Source: Bacteroides zoogleoformans
GTDB lineage: Bacteria > Bacteroidota > Bacteroidia > Bacteroidales > Bacteroidaceae
Assembly (NCBI RefSeq): GCF_002998435.1
Contig: NZ_CP027231.1
Coordinates: forward strand, 1,529,001 to 1,593,000
DNA: 64,000 nt
Direction of reading: 5' to 3'
The notes beneath the pieces are model-generated. The model was not told the origin of the DNA. It was given only the letters and a program-made list of their open reading frames with translations, and searched no databases. The position numbers and the translations under genes were made by a program. This document shows, in pieces, positions 44,102 through 53,751 of the stretch (position 1 is the first letter of the stretch; every line of letters begins with the position of its first letter).

Positions 44102-45733
44102 TCATTTCCATTCATCATATTGCTCTATCAAGGAATTGTTCTTCAACTCTTCCACAGGCACCGGAAGCACATATAACTTCTGAGAGAATTTACGGTCCTG
44201 ATAGTCGCAGTCAATATATTCATAAGTTCCGTTGGCTATTTTGAGACCATGGCAACGGTAATTATTGTACTCTATATGAGCCAATTTCCAGCGACGCATA
44301 TCCCAAAACAGATGTCCTTCATAGGATAATTCCACCTTACGTTCGTTTCTATAATCGGCAAACCATGCTTCACCCGAGGAGTTCTTTCCCGGCAAGTTCA
44401 CACTTTTACGAGCACGCACACGATTCATCAAAACACGAGCCTCTTCCGCTTTATTCAGACGATAAGCGGCTTCCGCCTTATTCAGCAATACTTCTGCAAA
44501 ACGTATTTCCACCCAAGTCTGCGAACTCTTCACACTGTTCACGTCTATCAACTTTTCATCCAACAGCTTACGCAAGAAATAGCCGGTAGTTGTCTTACCA
44601 TACGAATAAGACTGTTCGCGATAAGGCATAAATTCTCCATTCTTACCGCCCACGCTGCAATCCATCACTTTCCCTTTCCACCTGGCTCCACGATAGAGTA
44701 CGGTAGCGGCAAAGCGAGGTTCCAACTTGTCATAGGGAGGAGCTGCAGAAGTCGTTCCATGCCAAGGTGTCCAATCTACTTTTTTCCCGTCCTTATCTTC
44801 ATAACATTCTACCATCTCCTGCGTAGGAGTGCCTAATGCTCCAAACTCATAACCGTCGCATTTAGGCACATAGTATTGGTCAAACGTATGATTGGGGCCG
44901 CTGTTCTTGTCGTAGGCAAACTCTAAAATCGATTCTTTGTTATTGCCCTTCCATGCGTTAGAATATTCATCTTCCAAGTCATACAGGTTCAGTTTCTCCA
45001 CCTCGGCAGCCGCATCATAAGCATCTTGCCAGCGCTCTGCATACAACATGACACGTGATAACATGGCATAAGCGGCACCTTTAGTCACACGACCCTTATT
45101 CTCGGTATCCCATTTGTCGGGCAGATTGTCTGCGGCAAACTTCAAATCGCGATAGATAAAATCCCATGTCTCGGAAGCAGAGCTGCGCGCCTTATCATTC
45201 CCTTCAGGCAATTTATCATAAAGAATCACTCCTCCATGACGCTTTGCCAGTTGGAAATAAACAAATCCGCGGAAAAACCTTGCCTGAGCTTCCCACTTCA
45301 GGTTCTTTTCTTCCGAGAAGGTGGAATATTTACGCTGCATATCTAAGAACTGATTAATCTGGCGGATATTTCCGTAAGCCAAACCTCCGCTCCATACATT
45401 GTAAATACAACCATCAGGAGTAATGGCGTCCGGATTAACCACATAGTTATTGGAATGTCCCGCACGATCGCCCAAAGCCACTGAACCGTACTTAAAAGCA
45501 TCCGTCAAACTCTCGGTCAAGGAGCCGTGAAACTGTGCCGTACCAAACTGCCCGTACTTATGAAGAAAGGTATAGAAGGCGTTAAGGTTCATATTCACAT
45601 ACGCTTCATCTTGCCAAACAATTTCATCGCTTACATTGGATGTTTGCTTCACACCATCCAACCAATCGTTGCATCCACTGGAAATGAGTACCAATGTCAA
45701 TGCCAATGATATATTTATGAATAATCTTTTCAT
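44102..45733 (-). CDS. SusD/RagB family nutrient-binding lipoprotein
   Basis: A 543-residue surface lipoprotein (LISSGC, Cys 21). SusD features include the conserved WDGV-like start NDWLDGVKQTSNVSDE, AQARFFRGFVYFQLAKRHGG, the NPDAITPDGCIYNVWSGG loop, VEIRFAEVLLNKAEAAYRL and ERKVELSYEGHLFWDMRRWK near the C-terminus. It pairs with the SusC protein encoded 12 bases upstream and binds the incoming ligand on the outer-membrane surface. Only 23 bases separate its stop from the DUF5018 start. The ligand cannot be assigned from sequence. Confidence 0.95.
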   Translation of the reverse strand: MKRLFINISLALTLVLISSGCNDWLDGVKQTSNVSDEIVWQDEAYVNMNLNAFYTFLHKYGQFGTAQFHGSLTESLTDAFKYGSVALGDRAGHSNNYVVNPDAITPDGCIYNVWSGGLAYGNIRQINQFLDMQRKYSTFSEEKNLKWEAQARFFRGFVYFQLAKRHGGVILYDKLPEGNDKARSSASETWDFIYRDLKFAADNLPDKWDTENKGRVTKGAAYAMLSRVMLYAERWQDAYDAAAEVEKLNLYDLEDEYSNAWKGNNKESILEFAYDKNSGPNHTFDQYYVPKCDGYEFGALGTPTQEMVECYEDKDGKKVDWTPWHGTTSAAPPYDKLEPRFAATVLYRGARWKGKVMDCSVGGKNGEFMPYREQSYSYGKTTTGYFLRKLLDEKLIDVNSVKSSQTWVEIRFAEVLLNKAEAAYRLNKAEEARVLMNRVRARKSVNLPGKNSSGEAWFADYRNERKVELSYEGHLFWDMRRWKLAHIEYNNYRCHGLKIANGTYEYIDCDYQDRKFSQKLYVLPVPVEELKNNSLIEQYDEWK

Positions 45734-45745
45734 ATACTTTCAGTT

Positions 45746-48700
45746 TTAGAATGTTAGTTTTATCCCCATCGTATAAGTCTTTTGTTGCGGATAGTACCCA
45801 TTATTCACGGCAGGAGATTCAGGGTCAATGTTATACTTCGTCAGTCCGCTAAAAGTCAACAGGTTATACCCCTCGACATAAAGTCTCAGATTTTGGATAC
45901 CTGCCGGAGCCAGCCACTGTTTGGGGAAATTATACCCTACCTGTATCGTCTTCAGACGCAGGTAATCACCGTTTCTATACCATAAGGTCGAAGAGAACGC
46001 ATTGTTGGAGCTGACATTGTCAATCTCCAGGCGCGGGAACTCCGCATTCAAGTTATCCGGTCTCCAAGAATTCTCTACCAAAAAGACCGGAGAGTTTCCT
46101 CCGTGATAGAAAGGTTTGGTATAAGAGGTATTATCCATGATACCTTCTGAGCCTGATGCCGTATATTGTCCTGTCAGCGCTACCGAGTTGTCCAATCCCC
46201 ATGAGAACAGCATATCGAAATCAAAGCCTTTCCAGTTTCCAAAAAGATTCAACGAACCCGTATGTTTAGGAGTGGCACTCTTTCCGACATACCCCATATC
46301 CTGTTCATACGTTATCACGCCATCGCCATTACGGTCTACATACTTAATGTATCCCGGTCTCACCGACTTACCCGGAATGGTGGGTGAGTTCTTTATATCC
46401 GCGTCGTCACGGAACAGTCCATTGGCTATAAAGCCTCTCTTTACACCGATTTGTTTGCCTGTGAGGCGCTGGTATTCGGGAGCATTCTCCGAATCGCCTA
46501 CATATTTCAGCCAACGTCCGTATGCATACGACCAAATCAGCTTAGCTCCATAATTGAATTTTCCGATATGCCCGTGATGGGTCAGAGTGGTCTCGAAGCC
46601 CTTGTAATCACATTCATTCACATTGGCCGACGAGAAATAATACCCTCCTCTTGAAGGAGAGAAAGCACCCGTTACGGTAGACAGCTTGTCGTACTCATAC
46701 TTGTAGAACACATCAAATTCCACTCCCAACAAACCGTTCCACATGGTGGCATCCACACCGATGTTATAATTCAGGCATTGTGCCCACGTCAAGTTCGGGT
46801 TACCTAATGTCGCGGCATAGAGCATACTTTGACTGACACCTCCTATGATGACGCTGTTTTTATTGATTCCCATCGTGTTTCTCCATTGGAAGGGGCTAAC
46901 TCCGCTTGTAGCGGTTTTGCCTACACCGGCTCTCAACTTCAGGTTGTCTACCCAAGGAGCATGGAACCAGCTCTCATTATTGATGCGCCATGCCAACGAA
47001 ACGCCCGGCAAGGTGACCCAACGTTTATTCATTCCGCCAAACAGATAGCTTCCGTCGCGACGGAACGAAACTTCCGCATAATAGCGATTGTCGTAATTAT
47101 AATTGATACGGCCCACAAAGCCCGCAATGCGTGTATGTCCGCTATAGCCGTTGATAACAGGATATTTGGTCGATCCGTTTCCCGTTTGGTTCGTAATCTG
47201 ATTCAGTTCGTCCAACTGAACGAAATCCAGTCCATAACCGGTACCGCCCAGCGCATTGCTCTTATTTTCTCGTGTCTCTGCCAGCAGCATGGCTCCTATG
47301 GTGTGTGCTCCGAACTTATTGTCATAATTCACACTGGTTTGTGTGGTAAAAGAATAGCCGCGGGCAGCAGATTCCGTCAAGCTGACTGAACCCGAACGCG
47401 GGTCGTACTGCTTCGTATAAGTCAGTTCTTTCGTAGAAGCATTCGGCAAGTTCATAAGAGCCAGCTGATAATAGTTATGCATCGATTTGCTGAAAGTATA
47501 AGTCAAGTCATAAGCACCTTGAAACTTTGCGCTCAACCCTTTCAACCAAGGAGCATCGTACTTCAAGCTAAAGTTGGACTGGATATAAGAATAATTAGAT
47601 CTTGCATACCCGGCTTCATTCATGGAAGCCAGCGGAGCCACCGGCGAAGAGGCGGTAGGAGTAGCGACCTGATACTGCTTGCCTCCGATGGTTTGCGAAT
47701 CTTGCGCATAAGGCAAGGCACGAATAATCTGCTGAGGGATATTATGCCAAGCGTTGGGGTCAGCGGAATATACCGGAGCATCGCGTTTCTCCACGCGCCC
47801 GGATACACCCAACTGGAAAGTCAGGCTGTTTGTCAGTTTCGCATCGATGTTCGAGCGCAGATTCAAACGTTCATAGTCAAAATGGTCGATATTTCCATCC
47901 TCTTTCAGGTAACCGAGAGAAGCAAAGAATTTCACGCGTTCACTACCGCCGGAGGCTGATATGTTATGGTGCGTGCGGGTTCCTGTACCGAATATCTTGT
48001 CATACCAATTGGTGTTTCCCCAGCCATTGGTCCCGTTTCTCATATTCTTCACCATTTCCGCATTAAAGATAGGCTGATCGCCCTGCAACTCACGGGCCTT
48101 GTTATGCCAGTAAGCATACCCGGGGCCATCCAGCCATTCCTGCTGTTCCGCATTCTGGCTCCAGCCATACGAACCGGTATAAGTTATGGACATCTTGTCC
48201 GCATTGCCTTTCTTAGTCGTAACAATAAATACTCCGTTGGCGTCCAGACCATAAACAGCCACAGCCGAAGCGTCTTTCAAGATAGAAACAGACTCTATTT
48301 CGTTCGGGTCGAGTCCGTTGAAGTCCGCCGAAGTCCTACGGATACCGTCAATCACATATACGATGCCGCTCTGTCCGCGCATGGTCAACGTAGCATTATC
48401 GGCACCCGGCTGGCCACTGCTCTGCACAGCAGCCACACCGGCCACACGTGCACCAACCACATTACTGAGACTCATAGTGGGCGCCTTTAACAGCTCCTTA
48501 TCCGATACCGTTGAGATGGCACTGGTCAGGCTGCCACGCTTTTGCGTACCGTAACCCACAACGACCACTTCGTCCAACGAAGCCACATCGTCTCTCAAAG
48601 TGATGGTAATAAAAGATTGTCCGCCTACCTTCACTTCTTCTGATCTCATACCGATAAACGACACAATCAATATATCACGGCTTTTAGCATTAATGCTAAA

Positions 48701-48892
48701 CCCGCCTTCAATGTTTGTAATCGTCCCTACAGTAGAGCCTTTCACTTGGATAGAGGCACCGGGAAGAGGTTCTCCCTGACTGTCCTTTACTGTTCCTTTT
48801 ATCACGCTTTGTGCAGCGACATTCATTGCACACATCAACGCAATAAACAACGAGGTTAAAAACCTCAGATTCCATCTGATTCTTTTTTTCAT
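45746..48892 (-). CDS. SusC/RagA family TonB-linked outer membrane protein
   Basis: A 1048-residue outer-membrane transporter: signal peptide to about residue 27 (NVAAQ), carboxypeptidase-like domain (about 30-105, LPGASIQVKGSTVGTIT), LDEVVVVGYGTQKRGSLT as the TonB-linker segment, plug (about 115-220, YVIDGIRRTSADF and ILKDASAVAVYGLDANGV) and a barrel ending TMGIKLTF. It imports the ligand captured by SusD. Unusually, it is the sixth gene of its apparent operon, not the first. Only 24 bases separate it from the preceding DUF4434 gene and no internal promoter box was found. Confidence 0.95.
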   Translation of the reverse strand: MKKRIRWNLRFLTSLFIALMCAMNVAAQSVIKGTVKDSQGEPLPGASIQVKGSTVGTITNIEGGFSINAKSRDILIVSFIGMRSEEVKVGGQSFITITLRDDVASLDEVVVVGYGTQKRGSLTSAISTVSDKELLKAPTMSLSNVVGARVAGVAAVQSSGQPGADNATLTMRGQSGIVYVIDGIRRTSADFNGLDPNEIESVSILKDASAVAVYGLDANGVFIVTTKKGNADKMSITYTGSYGWSQNAEQQEWLDGPGYAYWHNKARELQGDQPIFNAEMVKNMRNGTNGWGNTNWYDKIFGTGTRTHHNISASGGSERVKFFASLGYLKEDGNIDHFDYERLNLRSNIDAKLTNSLTFQLGVSGRVEKRDAPVYSADPNAWHNIPQQIIRALPYAQDSQTIGGKQYQVATPTASSPVAPLASMNEAGYARSNYSYIQSNFSLKYDAPWLKGLSAKFQGAYDLTYTFSKSMHNYYQLALMNLPNASTKELTYTKQYDPRSGSVSLTESAARGYSFTTQTSVNYDNKFGAHTIGAMLLAETRENKSNALGGTGYGLDFVQLDELNQITNQTGNGSTKYPVINGYSGHTRIAGFVGRINYNYDNRYYAEVSFRRDGSYLFGGMNKRWVTLPGVSLAWRINNESWFHAPWVDNLKLRAGVGKTATSGVSPFQWRNTMGINKNSVIIGGVSQSMLYAATLGNPNLTWAQCLNYNIGVDATMWNGLLGVEFDVFYKYEYDKLSTVTGAFSPSRGGYYFSSANVNECDYKGFETTLTHHGHIGKFNYGAKLIWSYAYGRWLKYVGDSENAPEYQRLTGKQIGVKRGFIANGLFRDDADIKNSPTIPGKSVRPGYIKYVDRNGDGVITYEQDMGYVGKSATPKHTGSLNLFGNWKGFDFDMLFSWGLDNSVALTGQYTASGSEGIMDNTSYTKPFYHGGNSPVFLVENSWRPDNLNAEFPRLEIDNVSSNNAFSSTLWYRNGDYLRLKTIQVGYNFPKQWLAPAGIQNLRLYVEGYNLLTFSGLTKYNIDPESPAVNNGYYPQQKTYTMGIKLTF

Positions 48893-48916
48893 CGCATTAC
48901 ATTATTAGAATTAGGT

Positions 48917-49984
48917 TTATAAAAAGTGTTCACAATATCTATGATACAAATGCCCCGCTTGCAAATAGGCGGAATTCGGACTCATGAAATGCGAGAACTC
49001 AAAAGTGATGGCATTCTCCATTCCCGCTCTGCGAGCCGCATCTAACTTCAAAAGCAGTTTTTCCCACTTAATGGGAAGAAAACGAATAGGCATATCACGA
49101 TCAAAAGACTCGATGTTTGTCCAGCAGTGCATACCGTATCTGTCAGCCAGTTTCTTATTGACGACCAAATAGTCGTATAGTTCATGATAATCTACCTGTC
49201 CATCCTGAAAAGCCAGAATATCGACCGCACCTTTCACATTGTCCAATATCTCGTCCCACTCCTCTTCATGCTCCTTTACCGAAAGGGCTTTATCACCCGC
49301 CATCACCTGATCGGTTTTCACGCCATGAATATAAGGAGAAACCAGAGTGGTCAGTCCTCCGGATACCTCTTTGGCATGCTTTCCTACCTCAGCATATATT
49401 TTGGACATATTCCTGGTGCGCCGACTGATTTCCTGCGACAAATACCAGCCCTTAAACGAGCGATGATGACCATACTTCTTCCAGACCTCATCTATCAGTG
49501 CCATGTTCAGGTCTATCTCTTTCTGGAAAAGACCTTCTTGCCAATATTTACCGGAATCGTACATCCCAAAATAGAAAGCCATACCATGCTTGTCGGCAAG
49601 TGTCAGAAACATCTCGACTAAGTCCACGGGAGGATAGTAAACATCTTCCCTCTCAAGCAAACAACGATAGGGTGCTGAAATCCATTTTCCAAGCCCTGCC
49701 CTGATAAGTACCACGGTATTGATACCCATCTGCTTCATAGCCTTGAAGTCAGCGTTCCATTCACGAACTCCCCAGTTCTGATGAGGGATATCCCAACTTA
49801 CTTCATCCAAAAAAGTAGCCCGAATAGGCATTCCTTTCAAGACATCCTGTGTGGCAAAACTCGGGAAGTTTTCTTCTTCCACTTTGGAGCCTTTATCCAA
49901 AGAGCAAGCTGTCAATAACTTGCTCCCGGCTAACATGGAACAAGAAGCAAGCGCCACTTTCAAGAAATTACGTCGTCCATTCAT
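48917..49984 (-). CDS. DUF4434 TIM-barrel lipoprotein (copy B)
   Basis: A 355-residue protein with a twin-arginine-like or lipoprotein signal (GRRNFLKVALASCSMLAG then LLTAC). The mature part is a DUF4434-type barrel: TFLDEVSWDIPHQNWG, FGMYDSGKYW, GWYLSQEISRRTRN with a candidate catalytic Glu, LAFQDGQVDYHEL, WTNIESFDRDMPIRFLPIKW and ITFEFSHFMSP. The family is related to glycoside hydrolase barrels but its activity is not firmly known to me. It is paralogous to the gene at 52605-53708, which lies two genes upstream. Gaps of 18 and 24 bases on either side place it in the operon. Confidence 0.82.
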   Translation of the reverse strand: MNGRRNFLKVALASCSMLAGSKLLTACSLDKGSKVEEENFPSFATQDVLKGMPIRATFLDEVSWDIPHQNWGVREWNADFKAMKQMGINTVVLIRAGLGKWISAPYRCLLEREDVYYPPVDLVEMFLTLADKHGMAFYFGMYDSGKYWQEGLFQKEIDLNMALIDEVWKKYGHHRSFKGWYLSQEISRRTRNMSKIYAEVGKHAKEVSGGLTTLVSPYIHGVKTDQVMAGDKALSVKEHEEEWDEILDNVKGAVDILAFQDGQVDYHELYDYLVVNKKLADRYGMHCWTNIESFDRDMPIRFLPIKWEKLLLKLDAARRAGMENAITFEFSHFMSPNSAYLQAGHLYHRYCEHFL

Positions 49985-50002
49985 TGTTATAGTTTTAATA
50001 CG

Positions 50003-51169
50003 TTAAAGTGTCTCTAATACCTGCCAACACTGGAATAATCCTCTGGGCACATGAAAACAACCTTTCCATTTGCCTCCCTTCAAAGGAAGCAAGACTTCAC
50101 CTCTACGATTCAGATAGCCGTACCATTCAGAATACTCGGTATCTTTAAAATGGCTCCATGTGTAGTCGTGTATCTTCTCGAACCATTCCAAACAGTTTTC
50201 ATCACCGGTCAACTGATAACCTTTAATCATGGAGATTAATGTTTCGATGTGTACCCACCATAGTTTTTGATCCCATTCCAACTGCTGAGGAGGAAAGCCC
50301 TTGCGATCCATAAAGTAGTAGATGCCGCCGAACTCTTTGTCCCATCCATATTCCAGCATCTTCAGAGCCGTATCTTTGGCTTTTTCTATCAGCTCAGGAA
50401 GATTCAAGCGTTTACCTAAATCCATAATAAACCACATAGCCTCAATAGCATGCCCCGGAGTGACTTGGCGCCCCTCAAAACAATCTACCAAACTGTTGTC
50501 CTCGTTTAGATTCTCTACGATGATGCCTCCCAACTCAGGACGAAGAAAAACTTCCATTACCTCATGAATACAGGTATCCATTGTCTTCATCAAGAAATCT
50601 TCATCCAACAGGTGTTCTATTTCCAAAGCCAGATTGCAGAGAATCATCGGCAGGGCAAAACCTTTCAGATTACGCGTACCGGGATGCTGTTTGTTCCATT
50701 TCCCTTTAGGGTTGTTCACCTTAGAAAGAATGATGTCGAAAGTCTTTCTGGCAATCTCTGCATACTCCTGATTTCCGGTAGCAAGATTCAATTGGCCGAA
50801 AGCCATCGTAGCAAAAGTATAGGAGAAGATGTTATAAGGCTCCACTAACGGATGCCCCTCACGGTCTAAAGAAAAATACCAGTTGTAATGGCCATCATGC
50901 CCATATTTCTTCAAGAACTCTCCACCTTGTATGGCACAATCCAGCCACTCCTGCTTCTTCTCTACCTTGTTATAAAGCATGGAGAACAACCAGACTTCCC
51001 GGCCTTGGAGCCAGATAAATTTATCCGTATCAAAGACCTTTCCATCACGATTCAAACACGTAAAATAGCCTCCACACTCTTTATCTTGAGAATTTTCAAG
51101 CCAAAAGGGAAGTACATTACCCAACAATTCATTCTTATATTGGGCTGCTAATTCTCTAAAATTCACCAT
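50003..51169 (-). CDS. AGE-family epimerase/isomerase (N-acylglucosamine 2-epimerase type)
   Basis: A 388-residue (alpha/alpha)6-barrel protein. The N-terminal FWLENSQDKECGGYFTCL and FIWLQGREVWLFSML, and later HPGTRNLKGFALPMI, TPGHAIEAMWFIMD with a catalytic His, and LWWVHIETLISMI with the second His region, are typical of AGE/RnBP and cellobiose epimerases. No signal peptide is present, so it acts in the cytoplasm. Likely reactions are ManNAc/GlcNAc or mannose/glucose-type interconversion; sequence alone does not choose. It sits between an MFS sugar porter and a DUF4434 protein, which suggests processing of the transported sugar. Confidence 0.88.
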   Translation of the reverse strand: MVNFRELAAQYKNELLGNVLPFWLENSQDKECGGYFTCLNRDGKVFDTDKFIWLQGREVWLFSMLYNKVEKKQEWLDCAIQGGEFLKKYGHDGHYNWYFSLDREGHPLVEPYNIFSYTFATMAFGQLNLATGNQEYAEIARKTFDIILSKVNNPKGKWNKQHPGTRNLKGFALPMILCNLALEIEHLLDEDFLMKTMDTCIHEVMEVFLRPELGGIIVENLNEDNSLVDCFEGRQVTPGHAIEAMWFIMDLGKRLNLPELIEKAKDTALKMLEYGWDKEFGGIYYFMDRKGFPPQQLEWDQKLWWVHIETLISMIKGYQLTGDENCLEWFEKIHDYTWSHFKDTEYSEWYGYLNRRGEVLLPLKGGKWKGCFHVPRGLFQCWQVLETL

Positions 51170-51201
51170 TGCAATATCTGTTTAAAATTAAGGTCGATTT
51201 A

Positions 51202-52599
51202 TCAGTTTTTCCAGTAAGTCTCAATTTCTTCCAAAGACTTACCGGTTGTTTCCGGAACCAATTTCCAAACAATAAGTATATAAGGCACACACATGAAAGC
51301 GAACAGAAAGAATGTTCCTGAGGGAGTAAGGTTCTGAAGCATCCAAGGGGTTAACTGCCCGATTAAATAAGTACCAATCCAAAGAGAGAAGCCTGCAATT
51401 GACATAGCCAGCCCGCGAACTTTCGTTGGATACATCTCTGAAAGAAGAACCCAAATGACTGCACAAATGGATATGGCACAGCAAAACACATAAAAGAGGA
51501 AAAATACCAGCAAGAAATAGGCGGGAATCTGTAGAACCTCTCCATAACAGAAATAGAACCCGATTAACAGCAACGAGACAATCATACCTGACACGCCATA
51601 ATATACCAGCCTTTTACGTCCAACCCGATCTATGATAAACAATGCCAACACCGTGGTAAGCATATTGACTCCTCCTACCAGCACTTGATAGAATAGAGAG
51701 TCTCCACCGGAGATTCCCGCATTCTCAAAAATAGAAGGGCCGTAATAGAGCACAGCATTTACTCCCATAAACTGTCCTAAGATGGCTATGGATGCTCCTA
51801 TCAGAACGGCTTTCCGGATACCCGGATTCAGCAGAACACGCCACTCCGACTTTGTATCAGAGGCTATCGCGCTTTTCGTTTCATTCAACTGTACCATTGC
51901 CTGCATGGTAGAATCATAAATCCGGCCCAATATTTTTTGAGCTTTCTGTTCCTCTCCTTTCAAAATCAGCCAGCGGGGACTCTCAGGAACAAAAAGGATA
52001 GTCAACAAAAAGAAGACGGCCGGCAGAGCTTCTATGCCCAACATTCCTCTCCAGACTTCTGAAATGAAAATCTTGCCGAACCATCCTGTTCCTGCCATCA
52101 CCTGCCCGTCCGCCCAGTTCATCAATTGGAAATTGCATAGATAAGCTCCTAAAAAGCCTACAGTCACAGCCAACTGATATAAAGAGACCAATCGCCCCCG
52201 ATATTCAGCCACAGCAATCTCGGAAATATATAGTGGAGAGATGATGGAAACAACGCCTATACCCACTCCACCAATAATACGATAAACCACCAGTTGCTCA
52301 AAATTCAGGCACAAAGCACAACCCACAGCCGACACAGAGAACAATACCGACGAAAACAGCATGGTCTTTTTCCGACCGAAATAATCGCCCAGCACCCCCG
52401 CAAAAGCCACTCCTGCAATAGAGCCAACCAAGGCACACCCTACATACCACCCTTGTTCCACCACATCCAGACGGAACAATTGAGAGACCATGGTGATGGT
52501 ACCGGAGATTACCGCCGTGTCATACCCGAAAAGGAAACCACCCAATGCAGCAACAAAGGATAGAAAAACCATGTACCCCATATTTACACCCTGCTTCAT
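51202..52599 (-). CDS. Sugar porter family MFS transporter
   Basis: A 465-residue inner-membrane transporter with 12 helices. The sugar-porter signatures are clear: LFGYDTAVISGT in helix 1, GDYFGRKK between helices 2 and 3, YRIIGGVGIGVVSIISPLYI, VPESPRWLI, GMIVSLLLIGF after IDRVGRKRLVY, and the C-terminal PETTGKSLEEIE. It would carry a mono- or small oligosaccharide, probably with H+ symport, into the cytoplasm for the downstream AGE epimerase. It is 5 bases downstream of one DUF4434 gene and 32 bases upstream of the epimerase gene. The exact sugar is unknown. Confidence 0.93.
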   Translation of the reverse strand: MKQGVNMGYMVFLSFVAALGGFLFGYDTAVISGTITMVSQLFRLDVVEQGWYVGCALVGSIAGVAFAGVLGDYFGRKKTMLFSSVLFSVSAVGCALCLNFEQLVVYRIIGGVGIGVVSIISPLYISEIAVAEYRGRLVSLYQLAVTVGFLGAYLCNFQLMNWADGQVMAGTGWFGKIFISEVWRGMLGIEALPAVFFLLTILFVPESPRWLILKGEEQKAQKILGRIYDSTMQAMVQLNETKSAIASDTKSEWRVLLNPGIRKAVLIGASIAILGQFMGVNAVLYYGPSIFENAGISGGDSLFYQVLVGGVNMLTTVLALFIIDRVGRKRLVYYGVSGMIVSLLLIGFYFCYGEVLQIPAYFLLVFFLFYVFCCAISICAVIWVLLSEMYPTKVRGLAMSIAGFSLWIGTYLIGQLTPWMLQNLTPSGTFFLFAFMCVPYILIVWKLVPETTGKSLEEIETYWKN

Positions 52600-52604
52600 G
52601 ACAC

Positions 52605-53708
52605 CTACTTTATTTCAAAATATTCTTTATACCTGTCATACAAATGTCCTGCTTGCAGATAGGCTGACTGAGGACTCATGAAGTGAGAGAACTCAAATGT
52701 TATGGCTTTATCATAACCGGCACGCTTGGCCGCTTCCAACTTCAAGCGTAGCTTATCGAACTTAATAGGCAGAAACCTGATGGGCATGTCTCTGTCAAAA
52801 CTTTCAGCATTGGTCCAGCATTGCATTCCATACTTATCCGCCAATTTCTTATTCACCGTAAAGAAGCTATCTAATTCATCATAATCGATATGCCCGTCCT
52901 GAAAAGCACAAGCATCTACCACATCGTGAATCCCGTCAAAGATTTCATTCCATTCTCTTTCGTGCTCTTCTACAGATACCGCCTCATCTTTGGTAAGCTT
53001 ACCCCCACTTGCCATAACAGCCTTCTTGCCGTCAATCCATGGAGAAATAAAGGTAGGCAACCCATTAGATACCTCCTTGCATTGTTTCCCCATCGAGTGG
53101 AAAGCCTCTATCGCTCCTTTCGTTGCACGACTTATTTCACCACTGATATACCATCCGCCAAAACTACCGTACTTGCTGCCGTATTGTTGCCATACCTCAT
53201 CAATCACATACTTGTTATCCTCTATCTCCCAACTCAAATCGCCAGTATCCCAATAGCGCCCGGAGTCATACAAACCAAAATAAAACTTCATACCATGTTT
53301 CTCGGCCAATCGCAGATACATGTCCAACAAATCTACCGAGGGCATGTAACACCCTTTACCTAACAAATACTTTGAGGGATAAGTGATGAACTTCCGATAA
53401 CCCGAGCGAATCATGATAACGGTATCAATGCCTATCCGCTTCATATGTTGGAAATCCAAATCCCACTCTTTCTCACCCCAATTTTGATGAGGGATATCAT
53501 GTGAAATCTCGTCCAGAAAAGTTCCGGTGATTTTCAAGCCCTGATTCTTGGGAACAATCAGTTTTCCGGTAAATTCACCGGCGACTGCCGATTCTGCCGT
53601 TTCTTTATTCTGCCTTTCCCCACATCCCAGTAAGGAAGGCGCCACCAAAGCCGAAGCTCCAGCAATCGTAGCTTTCTTTAAAAAACTTCTTCTACTATTC
53701 ATTTCCAT
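52605..53708 (-). CDS. DUF4434 TIM-barrel lipoprotein (copy A)
   Basis: A 367-residue protein with a Tat-like start (SRRSFLKKATIAGASALV) and lipobox SLLGC. It closely resembles copy B: TFLDEISHDIPHQNWG, FGLYDSGRYW, GWYISGEISRATKG, CAFQDGHIDYDEL, WTNAESFDRDMPIRFLPIKF and ITFEFSHFMSPQSAYLQAGH. The conserved Glu in ISGEIS and acidic residues near the barrel ends are candidates for catalysis (inference). It is 43 bases downstream of the FAD oxidoreductase gene and 5 bases upstream of the MFS transporter gene. Confidence 0.82.
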   Translation of the reverse strand: MEMNSRRSFLKKATIAGASALVAPSLLGCGERQNKETAESAVAGEFTGKLIVPKNQGLKITGTFLDEISHDIPHQNWGEKEWDLDFQHMKRIGIDTVIMIRSGYRKFITYPSKYLLGKGCYMPSVDLLDMYLRLAEKHGMKFYFGLYDSGRYWDTGDLSWEIEDNKYVIDEVWQQYGSKYGSFGGWYISGEISRATKGAIEAFHSMGKQCKEVSNGLPTFISPWIDGKKAVMASGGKLTKDEAVSVEEHEREWNEIFDGIHDVVDACAFQDGHIDYDELDSFFTVNKKLADKYGMQCWTNAESFDRDMPIRFLPIKFDKLRLKLEAAKRAGYDKAITFEFSHFMSPQSAYLQAGHLYDRYKEYFEIK

Positions 53709-53751
53709 AAGTTCTTACGTTTTGAGTTACATTATATCCTTTAAAATCAAC

